The translations under genes were made by a program, and so were the position numbers. The notes beneath the pieces were generated by a model. The model was not told the DNA's origin. It searched no databases and was given only the letters and a program-made list of their open reading frames with translations. From positions 1 to 38,513 of the IMG/VR virus record IMGVR_UViG_3300042197_004109: 38,513 nt of DNA; one strand, written 5' to 3'. This stretch comes from a virus. Of the stretch, positions 13,336 to 20,575 are shown piece after piece. Every line of letters begins with the position of its first letter. The stretch's first letter is position 1.

Positions 13336-14285
13336 CGTGTATACCATTGCCAAGCATGGCGGATCATGTCATCCAGCTCGTAGTTGGCTTGCCATTCAGT
13401 GATGGCAGCGAACTTGGCGGGACTGGCAGTGAGGCGTGCAGGATCACCGGGCCTTGGATCTGCGATCGTGGTCTTGAGAACTTTTCCTGTGATGCGTTCG
13501 GCAGCAGCCATGATCTGCCGATTGCTGTGACCTTGATTGGTGCCGAGATTGTACACACCCGACGGCAATGCTTCGTCTCCGATGCTGAGTATGTGAGCTC
13601 GAGCTATGTCCATCACATGCACATAATCTCTCACGCAGGTGCCATCTTCGGTGTCAAAGCTCACACCGTTGAGCTGGAATTCTTGATCGTCTCTGATACT
13701 TTCCAGAATCCTAGCCATGATGTGTGTGGCACCGGGTTCTTGTCCATGCCGTCCGCGAGCATCGGCACCGCAGGCATTGAAGTAGCGCAGGGCCACGTAG
13801 CGCATGCCATAGGCCTTATGATAGCAGTGCATGATGCGCTCGATCATGAGTTTGCTTTCGCCATAGGGCGAAATCGGAGCACATGCATCAGTTTCTTTGC
13901 AGGGCTGGCTCACAGGTTCACCATAGCAGGCCGCGCTGCTGCTGAAGATCCAGTCCATGTGGGGGAATGGTTTCCGCAGCGTGTCCATGAGTTTGAGAGT
14001 TTTGGCAGTGTTGTTGTTGAAGTAGGCCGCTGGATCTCTGAGACTGGGACCTACCAAACTTGTGCCTGCACAATGCACAATGGCATCGGGAGTGAATTCA
14101 ATCATGGCCCTGAGTGCAGGTGATTCGGCAAAATCTCCACGCACGAATCTCGTACTGTCATGAATCAGTCCAGGATGCAAGGCTCGAGTGTCTATGGCCA
14201 GAGTGGGCCAGCCCAGATCCTGCAGCATCAACAAGGTCTGGCCACCGATGTAGCCAGCTGCTCCAGTGACTATGACTCGCTTCAT
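13332..14285 (-). CDS. galE: UDP-glucose 4-epimerase-like enzyme (GalE)
   Basis: GalE interconverts UDP-glucose and UDP-galactose through a bound NAD. The 317-residue protein (family about 330) begins MKRVIVTGAAGYIGGQTL, then SSSAACYGEP (115-124), Y141GESK145 as the catalytic YxxxK, and the GalE-specific LRYFNACGAD, GATHIMARI, GVSFDTEDGTCVRDYVHVMD and GVYNLGTNQGHS. ATG at 14285 was chosen because it starts right at the Rossmann strand and overlaps the glycosyltransferase stop in ATGA. An upstream in-frame start would add 24 residues lying inside that gene. It probably feeds galactose-type donors to the glycosyltransferases in this operon. Confidence 0.9.
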   Translation of the reverse strand: MKRVIVTGAAGYIGGQTLLMLQDLGWPTLAIDTRALHPGLIHDSTRFVRGDFAESPALRAMIEFTPDAIVHCAGTSLVGPSLRDPAAYFNNNTAKTLKLMDTLRKPFPHMDWIFSSSAACYGEPVSQPCKETDACAPISPYGESKLMIERIMHCYHKAYGMRYVALRYFNACGADARGRHGQEPGATHIMARILESIRDDQEFQLNGVSFDTEDGTCVRDYVHVMDIARAHILSIGDEALPSGVYNLGTNQGHSNRQIMAAAERITGKVLKTTIADPRPGDPARLTASPAKFAAITEWQANYELDDMIRHAWQWYTR

Positions 14286-15487
14286 TCTTCGATCTTGACT
14301 ACCTGGTATTTTTCGTGTGGCACATGATCGCGATAGCGATTGCCTGATCGATTCCATTGTTCACCTGTGCCGGTGATGATGTCAATGATGCGATCCACAG
14401 TACCGTTGTTCCAGTCCGAGATCAAGCCCATGTTGTGATGTGGAGCATGCAAGGCGTTCTGCACTTTGTGATAGGCATCGTCAATGCTCCAGGGCACATA
14501 GAGTCGCTGAGGATCATTGGCAAAGGTCTCAGGGAATGATCTGTAGGCTGGGTACACCACATTGGCGCCCAAAGTATCAGCCTCACTCACTGTATTGCTT
14601 ACCCAATCCTGCAAGGCACAGTTGAACAGTACCCGTGTGTTGTTCAGCAACTCGTAGTAGTCGTTCTTGGTGAGATTCTCATAGATGCGCAGCAGGCCCT
14701 GGCGTTCTAGATCTCGGGCGCGATCCACGTATTCGGGGCGGTTGGACCGCAAAGGTCCGCCCGAGTAGATGCACCATTCTGTGGCTGGTGCACCTAGATC
14801 GCGTGTCATTTCAATGAGATCCATGAAAAAGCCGGGCTGCTTTTCTTGATCAAATCGAGCAGCAAAGGCCACGCGACGTGGACGCTCAGCAAAAGGCCGT
14901 ATCCGGTCTGCACCGCCTATGCGTTCCAACACTTCTTCTCGACCAAATGCCAAGCCGGAGATGTTGTAGATAGGCGCGGTCCAGCCAGCGATCCTCATGT
15001 GAGCCACCATCTCTTCGTTGGTGGCCAGCACTGTAAGCCCTGGGATCTGGTTCACCATCCGTTCATACGTCGACATCCAGCCCGCCATGCCCCAGACATG
15101 CACGAAATCATCAGGATCAATGGCTTGAGCAAGACAGCGAACAAAGATGCGAGGACGAAGATCGCCGGGTACTTGATCGAGGATGTAAGGTAAGCTCTCG
15201 ATACCGGGCTGGAACATGTCTTCAAAATAGACCACATCATCTGCAGTTACCTCCCCTTGTTGCATGAGGCGCACTAGGTTCATCATCTGGCTCATGGCAA
15301 AATAGCTGCGACCATGCGCATCTAAGACCTGGCCCACTGAAATCTTTTGTGCATTGTCGAGAGTAAGTCCAGGCACATAGACCACATCAAGCCCGCGACG
15401 CTCAAACACCCGGCGGTTCCACTCAGTGAGTTGCAGCGTGTAGCGTTCTTGATAGGCTTCAAGGCCCATGTAAAATAGTCGGCGCAT
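14282..15487 (-). CDS. Glycosyltransferase, GT-B fold (GT4-like)
   Basis: The 401-residue protein has the two-domain GT-B layout. The N-terminal half includes VVYFEDMFQPGIESL and FVRCLAQAIDPDDFVHVWGM. The C-terminal nucleotide-binding half has RRVAFAARFDQEKQPGFF, a strand with IYSGGPLRSN, LTKNDYYELLNNTRVLFNCALQDWVSNTVSEAD and a C-terminal helix. The final motif corresponds to the E-x7-E-type donor site (VSNTVSEADTLGANVVYP). Such enzymes move a sugar from a nucleotide donor. Start ATG overlaps the 70-aa gene stop (TAATG). No signal peptide is visible. With GalE downstream it forms a glycan synthesis unit; acceptor could be phage DNA, virion protein or a host polysaccharide. Confidence 0.8.
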   Translation of the reverse strand: MRRLFYMGLEAYQERYTLQLTEWNRRVFERRGLDVVYVPGLTLDNAQKISVGQVLDAHGRSYFAMSQMMNLVRLMQQGEVTADDVVYFEDMFQPGIESLPYILDQVPGDLRPRIFVRCLAQAIDPDDFVHVWGMAGWMSTYERMVNQIPGLTVLATNEEMVAHMRIAGWTAPIYNISGLAFGREEVLERIGGADRIRPFAERPRRVAFAARFDQEKQPGFFMDLIEMTRDLGAPATEWCIYSGGPLRSNRPEYVDRARDLERQGLLRIYENLTKNDYYELLNNTRVLFNCALQDWVSNTVSEADTLGANVVYPAYRSFPETFANDPQRLYVPWSIDDAYHKVQNALHAPHHNMGLISDWNNGTVDRIIDIITGTGEQWNRSGNRYRDHVPHEKYQVVKIEE

Positions 15488-15699
15488 TATCTCATCCTCG
15501 CTGCGTCAATGGCCCACATGTCTTTGGCATTCTTGCCTTGGGTGAACTTGCTGTATTGTTGATAGGCGTAACTCTTGAAGTTGTAGAGGTCTCCCTCGTT
15601 GAACCTGTAACCATAGTCCTGGCAAAAATGCAAGAACTGTTCGAGATCGTCGAACACCTGGGTCACGCGATGATTGGGTCGGATTGTGGGTCGAGCCAC
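15487..15699 (-). CDS. Small conserved phage protein, 70 aa
   Basis: The protein contains VTQVFDDLEQFLHFCQDYGYRFNEGDLYN, probably two helices, then YAYQQYSKFTQGKNAKDMW with a basic tail. The start is GTG with GGAG at good spacing; the stop overlaps the glycosyltransferase ATG in TAATG. I recall similar small proteins beside glycosyltransferases in cyanophages. No functional domain is recognised. Confidence 0.7.
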   Translation of the reverse strand: MARPTIRPNHRVTQVFDDLEQFLHFCQDYGYRFNEGDLYNFKSYAYQQYSKFTQGKNAKDMWAIDAARMR

Positions 15700-15709
15700 T
15701 ATAGTCTCC

Positions 15710-16165
15710 TTAGATGACTAGATTTTGTGAAGGACGGGTTGTGTTGTACTCAATTTCACAGCCGTTTTCTCCGTCTTCGGACACTGCGATAGTGACGTCA
15801 CGACCTGGATAACGATCTGCTATCTGTATATATAGGTCATCGGAGATCATCTCACAACTTTTGAAGTCGAGTCGCAATACACTTTGGTGGCCACTATACA
15901 ACCGTTCAAGCCACCGCTTGAACTGAATGAACTCCACGTCTCGGTCATTGTGGAATACCTGGATGGCCACACGGAAATGGAAGATATGACGATGAGGATG
16001 AGCCAGGAACGAAACGTCGTATTCGTCACCGGTGCAGAGCTTGGGGTCGGTTTCGGCTGCGGGGTATCTATGGATGCCTTCTTTCTGGAAAGTGACCCAG
16101 ATCATCCTCCGGGCCTGGTGTTGGATGCGTTCGGCTGCGTTTCTCTGTTGTTCAATCATGGTCAT
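15710..16165 (-). CDS. Conserved phage protein, 151 aa, unknown function
   Basis: The N-terminus is helical and basic (RNAAERIQHQARRMIWVTFQ). The body has VSFLAHPHRHIFHFRVAIQVFHNDRDVEF, IQFKRWLERLY, FKSCEMISDDLYIQIADRYPGRD and SEDGENGCEIEY, a string of blocks I remember from an uncharacterised family in T4-like phages of marine bacteria and cyanobacteria. The HPHRHIFHF cluster could bind metal. The ATG at 16165 overlaps the previous gene by 14 bases; a second ATG two codons in is equally credible because GAGAG lies before it. Seen in sequence: compact alpha/beta protein without membrane segment. Function unknown. Confidence 0.72.
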   Translation of the reverse strand: MTMIEQQRNAAERIQHQARRMIWVTFQKEGIHRYPAAETDPKLCTGDEYDVSFLAHPHRHIFHFRVAIQVFHNDRDVEFIQFKRWLERLYSGHQSVLRLDFKSCEMISDDLYIQIADRYPGRDVTIAVSEDGENGCEIEYNTTRPSQNLVI

Positions 16166-16808
16166 CTCTCACTTTGAATACACGGTAATCGGATCCTTTG
16201 CCAGTGGTGGAATAGCCACCAGTGTCATCTAATATTACACTCTCATAGCTGACGCCGTCAACCAGTTCCCAGCCTTCGATGTCGATGGTGCTGAAACTCA
16301 GCCGATTTGGGTCAAAGTCGCCAAAGGTTTCGATCTCTCCGGTCCAGAAGGTGCCTTTTTCGGTGTTTTGGGCCAGGAACGCATGTGTGACTGTGGGGCA
16401 GTCATCGGCCACATAGAACTCGCCGCGGTGCATGCCTGTGACATCCACGCCGTTGGCTGACAAACCATCCTCGTCGAGTGGACTGCTCCAGACTTCTTGA
16501 TCGTCTTCGTCATAGACCGTGACCCAGCAAGAGTCAGAAAATTCCACGGCATTTTCATGTGCAAGATCATCGCACATGTAGTATTCACCGGCTGGAAACA
16601 TAGCCATGGATTCAGGCACAGTTATGTCTGCGTCTGAATCCCAGGCCCATTCGTCGAGATCTTCACGATTGTGCCAGAATTCATATTGCGCAGCAGTGAT
16701 GGATCCCACAACAATCTCCCCGCCATAGCCGGTGAGATGTATGTGATAGCGTCTCGGTCCTGATCTCAAGACCTCGATCAGTTGTTCGTGTTCGGGATTG
16801 GAGTTCAT
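16152..16808 (-). CDS. Acidic conserved phage protein, 218 aa, unknown function
   Basis: The protein is strongly acidic, with YHIHLTGYGGEIVVGSI, FPAGEYYMCDDLAHENAVEF, a repeat-like MHRGEFYVADDCPTVTHAF, and a C-terminal beta-rich stretch. FPAGEYYMCDD and MHRGEFYVADD look like a duplicated beta motif within the chain. It resembles from memory an uncharacterised phage family with 'GYGGE' near the N-terminus. ATG at 16808 was chosen over one 114 bases upstream because the latter would lie deep inside the preceding gene. No catalytic motif, signal or membrane segment is visible. Confidence 0.7.
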   Translation of the reverse strand: MNSNPEHEQLIEVLRSGPRRYHIHLTGYGGEIVVGSITAAQYEFWHNREDLDEWAWDSDADITVPESMAMFPAGEYYMCDDLAHENAVEFSDSCWVTVYDEDDQEVWSSPLDEDGLSANGVDVTGMHRGEFYVADDCPTVTHAFLAQNTEKGTFWTGEIETFGDFDPNRLSFSTIDIEGWELVDGVSYESVILDDTGGYSTTGKGSDYRVFKVRDDHD

Positions 16809-16815
16809 GATGGTT

Positions 16816-17325
16816 TTACTCGCTGGGGTGATCTTTGCTATACTCGCTCCAAGCAGTGAACTTGGCTCGATCCTGTAGTTCATGTAGGCTGTGCGTCCAT
16901 ACACCGGGATTGGTATCAGCAAAGTCCCGATCGTCGATTTTTACACAGGTGTTGTAGTTCCACAACCTCACGTAAGGAATAGGCACCTTGATGATAGGTA
17001 TGAACTGATCTCGTTCACACAGACCGGAATCATTGAATTCTGCGACTTGATCAAAGGGAATGTCTAAGCTGCACCAAAAGCCGCGATCAAGATAGCTGGA
17101 GATCACGTTTTCCCAGGCTGTGTGTTCTTGCCAGCTCTGGGGATGATAACTGTCGTTGGCACCAAAAAAGATGTGCCTGACTTCGGGTCGCTTGGCCAAC
17201 TCGCGGTCTATGGCTTCTTGGCCGCGATAGCCTACTACAAACAACGTGCGTTGACCCAGGGCCGGAGTGTGCTCTACTTCATGGCCCCAGAAAAATTGAG
17301 TGTCTTCGAAACCGGTTCTGTTCAT
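16816..17325 (-). CDS. Conserved phage protein, 169 aa, unknown function
   Basis: The sequence includes QFFWGHEVEHTPALGQRTLFVVGYRG, VRHIFFGANDSYHP, GFWCSLDIPFDQVAEF, FIPIIKVPIPYVRLWNYNTCVKIDDRDF and NPGVWTHSLHEL. I recall this arrangement in a conserved, unnamed family of T4-like marine phages. It reads as an alpha/beta domain with several conserved Trp, His and Asp positions, so an enzyme is possible, but no known active-site pattern fits. It follows the TGT-like gene by 17 bases and precedes the acidic 218-aa gene by 7, so it is in the same operon. Confidence 0.72.
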   Translation of the reverse strand: MNRTGFEDTQFFWGHEVEHTPALGQRTLFVVGYRGQEAIDRELAKRPEVRHIFFGANDSYHPQSWQEHTAWENVISSYLDRGFWCSLDIPFDQVAEFNDSGLCERDQFIPIIKVPIPYVRLWNYNTCVKIDDRDFADTNPGVWTHSLHELQDRAKFTAWSEYSKDHPSE

Positions 17326-17342
17326 GACAAGTGCTTGTTTTG

Positions 17343-18878
17343 CTAGTCAAAAAGATTGTTGAACTGCGTGCGTGCGTTGCGCGTTTTCTTGCCTTTGAAT
17401 CCGCGTGTGCCCACGATCTCCATCCAGTAGGAATCGTAGTGCTCGATGATGGCTTCAGCTGAGGCACGGTCCGGAGCAGCAAAGATGGCTTCCACGATGT
17501 GTTCGAAATAGGCATAGTCGCCGCCCTGCCACTGCATCATGGCCGGATGCTCACCACGATCGAATCTCTGATTGGCCTCTTGTACTGCTGTGATATGCAT
17601 CCAAACATTGTGACCCATGAGCAAGGCATACGAGAAACTGTCCCATGAAGTCCGACCCCACTTGCCATTTTTGTTGACATCGGGTAGCACCGAATACAAA
17701 TTGGGATCCTGGAAGTTCTCGTCATCGAGTACCACACCGGGCTTGGCCACACCGGGCTTGTAGATGCAGATGTCGCGCATGGTCAGCATGTCACTGATTG
17801 GCGACTCTTGCCAGCGCGGATAGATTCCATCTGCTACGACTCCGTGGCTCCATTTTCTTGTATCGGTAGCGTAGCGTTTGTCATCGGCCGAAGGAGCCAT
17901 GCGGTAGCTCCACTTGTCGTCGTGGGGGAACACGTTTTCGAAATAGACCTGTCCGTTGGCAGTGGCCAAGAACGGACTGGCGCAGTCAAAGCTGATAGTA
18001 AAACTGGGATTGACATATTTCCTCACGGCTCGTTGTATAACGGTCAACAGCACTGCCCATTCCAGCTTGGAAGTGCCCAGAAAGTGCATCCAGTCGTGCA
18101 GACCCGGCTCTAAGAGATTGTCATAGCGCAAGGCTACCAGGCGCCGCAGCACCAGATGCACATCGCACATGTTCTGTCCACCCATGGCCCAGCCATCAAA
18201 GTGTCGGTCAGGATAGACACGAGGATCGCAGTAGTGCTTCATGGTGTCATACCATTGGTCCGCCGAAGCGTGATTGTCGCCTTGCAGCACGTTCAAGAAT
18301 CTGGCACCACCATTGTCTCGGCCACGACGATGGGCGATGAAATATTCATTGTTGTACTTGGTTGCCGCCACAGCCTCGGCCAGGGTGGTGATCTGGCAGG
18401 CATTCCGAGCCTTTTCGTCGTGTATGACCCAGGTGGGTATGTCTAGGATCATGCCATAATCTGACACATTGTCCAGCCAGTTCAACACCAGCTCGCGTTT
18501 TTTCTGTGCTTTGGCACACCCCGAACCAGCACGCCAGTCGCCTTCCCAGAGGCCTTTGGCGATCTGGAAGCCGCCTGAATCACCCAGTATGAATGTGCCA
18601 GGCTCACGATTCCTGACCATGTCCTCGCTCCAGTCCTGCTTGGCAAGATCAAGATTGGCATGCCCGCCGGAATACAAGCTCCAGCGATAGGGAAACAGGG
18701 CTCGTTGGCTGTTGAGCCAGTTCATCTGTTCCATGTCTGTGAGCCCCGCAGGGAAACGTGCGGGATCCACATAGGCCTCATTTCTCTGCTTGCCTATGAA
18801 CGTGGCGTAGAAGCCCGAAATGGCCGGCAGGAAGATGGCATAGTCTTGCTGTTGGCTGGTAAGGTCGTGTTGTGTCAC
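17343..18878 (-). CDS. tRNA-guanine-transglycosylase-like enzyme (candidate DpdA, DNA deazaguanine inserter)
   Basis: TGT enzymes exchange guanine for a 7-deazaguanine; phage DpdA proteins do this in DNA. The 511-residue protein has the TGT barrel motifs in order: FILGDSGGFQIAKG with Asp100 as general base, MILDIPTW (143-150), FLNVLQGDNH (194-203), DGWAMGGQN (228-236, the 'G.A.GG' loop), MHFLGTSK (264-271) and ISFDCASPFLATANG with Asp298 as nucleophile. The canonical C-terminal zinc motif CxCxxC is not visible. Start is GTG overlapping the clamp stop (GTGA). FolE, QueD and QueE lie downstream on the same strand, which supports a DNA-modification role over tRNA modification. Confident in fold, moderate on target. 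Confidence 0.82.
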   Translation of the reverse strand: MTQHDLTSQQQDYAIFLPAISGFYATFIGKQRNEAYVDPARFPAGLTDMEQMNWLNSQRALFPYRWSLYSGGHANLDLAKQDWSEDMVRNREPGTFILGDSGGFQIAKGLWEGDWRAGSGCAKAQKKRELVLNWLDNVSDYGMILDIPTWVIHDEKARNACQITTLAEAVAATKYNNEYFIAHRRGRDNGGARFLNVLQGDNHASADQWYDTMKHYCDPRVYPDRHFDGWAMGGQNMCDVHLVLRRLVALRYDNLLEPGLHDWMHFLGTSKLEWAVLLTVIQRAVRKYVNPSFTISFDCASPFLATANGQVYFENVFPHDDKWSYRMAPSADDKRYATDTRKWSHGVVADGIYPRWQESPISDMLTMRDICIYKPGVAKPGVVLDDENFQDPNLYSVLPDVNKNGKWGRTSWDSFSYALLMGHNVWMHITAVQEANQRFDRGEHPAMMQWQGGDYAYFEHIVEAIFAAPDRASAEAIIEHYDSYWMEIVGTRGFKGKKTRNARTQFNNLFD

Positions 18879-19597
18879 TTGGTCTGCGCAGGAAGTATGT
18901 AGTCGTACACGGCCAGCCCCGAATCCACAGTGATGCGGGCAGCACCGTCGTCGCTGATGCGGAACATCTTGTCTCCGGTAAGGCTGAGGATGCTGCTGAC
19001 CTGTGCAGCCGGATAGCTCCAGGCTCGTTTGAGCACGCCACTCACATCATGCTGGAACACAAAGTTGCCGGCGTGGGTGCTGTGATCTCCAAAAGAAAAC
19101 TTGAGATCTCCGTTGTCGGTTTTGACCTGGAACGTGGGCTCCTCGCTGTTGGCAGAAATCTGCCACTTGAGACGCTGGATGCTGGCAGCAGTGGGTTCAA
19201 ATTCCACATGCCAAGTGGCTCCACGGAACTTGGGAGTCTTGACCTTGGCGTCTACCACCGACGATGTCATGAAGCGATAGTCGTTGTGGAAGTCTCCAGT
19301 GCTGTTGCGGAATTTGATACCGTCTAGTTCACCCTGGGCGTTCCGGCTCATGGTCAACGTGGCATTCTCGCGGTAGGCTTCGAGATTGAGGATGGTCTTG
19401 AGCTTGCCGAGATTGGGCATGCCAAAGGTGCCTATGAAGTCAGGGATGGGATTGTGGAATCGGCCATCAATGACCACGCTTTGATCACTGCCGATGCCGG
19501 TGATTTGGGTCTCAGTTTCGGTGCCTACGATTTTCAGCAAGTCGATGCAGCCGAGATCGATGCTGTGTTGTACAAGGTCAAGCAAGTAGTCTTTCAT
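18875..19597 (-). CDS. DNA polymerase sliding clamp (T4 gp45-like)
   Basis: The 240-residue protein has the size of T4 gp45 (228). GTFGMPNLGKLKTILNLEAY aligns with the gp45 strand-helix near residue 60, and the FRGATWHVEFEPTAASIQRLKWQ segment corresponds to the second clamp domain. The C-terminal SGLAVYDYILPAQTK is a typical end. Clamp trimers encircle DNA and hold the polymerase; in T4 the clamp also activates late transcription with gp33 and gp55. The ATG has AGGAG at good spacing and a CTAAATA box 35 bases upstream. It shares the polymerase neighbourhood (20566-23226). Family call rests on pattern memory, not alignment. Confidence 0.78.
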   Translation of the reverse strand: MKDYLLDLVQHSIDLGCIDLLKIVGTETETQITGIGSDQSVVIDGRFHNPIPDFIGTFGMPNLGKLKTILNLEAYRENATLTMSRNAQGELDGIKFRNSTGDFHNDYRFMTSSVVDAKVKTPKFRGATWHVEFEPTAASIQRLKWQISANSEEPTFQVKTDNGDLKFSFGDHSTHAGNFVFQHDVSGVLKRAWSYPAAQVSSILSLTGDKMFRISDDGAARITVDSGLAVYDYILPAQTK

Positions 19598-19630
19598 TGG
19601 GGGTCTCCTAGATAAAGTATGTTAACAGGT

Positions 19631-20575
19631 TTATTTAGATCGTTCAACGATTTTGGCAAGAGTTTGTGCCCCACGGATGCTGGTTAATTCGCCGGGCCGC
19701 TGTAATTCCAACCAAACTAGATCAATATCGCTGTGATATTCAGCCGTGATAGAGAACCCTGCTTGTACCGCTAACTGACGAACTATGCGCCCGGGAGTGT
19801 AACAGGCCGACGCCGAATCTACCAGGCCTACACCGTGTGCTAGATCGCAGTCATTGTAGGTCATCATCATGGTTCCTCCCGGCCGTAGCAAGGCAATGCA
19901 TTCTTTGAGATAACGATCTATTAGATTGATAGGTTTATAATTGAAAAAATTGTGGGCCAAAATGAATGCAAATGCCGACTTTGGCAAGTCTCTCGTGATG
20001 TCACTGTTGGTATCTAAGACAGTGTAGGGTCTGGCACGAGCACGATATTGTTCGTTGAACAAGCTGAGAGCAGGTTCAATGAGATGCCATGCATGATCCA
20101 CCACATACAATGGGTCTAATGCCACTAGATCCAAGATGTGAGATTCTAGTCCTGGCCGAAAAATCAGTCCTGGACTGCGCCAATCTGTGTAGAGCTTGAT
20201 ACGCTCTCTAAACAAACTTTCTGATCTGGGATCTGCCTGCAACTTCCTTTCGAGTATCTGTGCCGGTAGGGTCCTTTGGAATCCGCTATAAAGATTTTCA
20301 CTGAATCGAAGTAGAGCACCTTCTTCGCGTTTGATCCATGTATCAAGATCTTTCTTGATGACATCAATGTGACTTACCACTGCATGCACAGATTGTTTGG
20401 CGCGTTGTATCTGTACAGGCATTCGTCGGCTATGACCGTACAAAGGTATCTCACTGCTTGTGATAGTCTGACCGAGATCTTCCAGCCAGCGTTCGGTGAT
20501 TGCAAGATCATCTGTCACTGTCAAGCTATCTAGATGATTGCGAAAACGCACCACGTCGATGAATTCTAGTCCCAT
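19631..20575 (-). CDS. Class I methyltransferase-like protein, 314 aa
   Basis: The N-terminal half is helical (FRNHLDSL, ITERWLEDLGQTITSS, HAVVSHIDVIKKDLDTWIKR). The C-terminal half is a Rossmann-like domain: YTVLDTNSDITRDL, FAFILAHNFFNYKPINLIDRYL and IALLRPGGTMMMTYND, which is the motif order of SAM methyltransferases (motif III/IV and the 'LRPGG' post-motif). The glycine-rich motif I is degenerate: HILDLVALDPLYVVD. So either a divergent methyltransferase or an inactive relative. It overlaps the polymerase gene by 10 bases and precedes the clamp. Role between two replication genes is unknown. Confidence 0.65.
   Translation of the reverse strand: MGLEFIDVVRFRNHLDSLTVTDDLAITERWLEDLGQTITSSEIPLYGHSRRMPVQIQRAKQSVHAVVSHIDVIKKDLDTWIKREEGALLRFSENLYSGFQRTLPAQILERKLQADPRSESLFRERIKLYTDWRSPGLIFRPGLESHILDLVALDPLYVVDHAWHLIEPALSLFNEQYRARARPYTVLDTNSDITRDLPKSAFAFILAHNFFNYKPINLIDRYLKECIALLRPGGTMMMTYNDCDLAHGVGLVDSASACYTPGRIVRQLAVQAGFSITAEYHSDIDLVWLELQRPGELTSIRGAQTLAKIVERSK
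19632..19638 (-). promoter_or_regulatory. T4 late-type promoter box upstream of the sliding clamp
   Basis: The minus strand reads CTAAATA, overlapping the stop region of the methyltransferase-like gene and about 35 bases before the clamp ATG, with AGGAG in between. The spacing is suitable for a short leader transcript. Confidence 0.42.
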
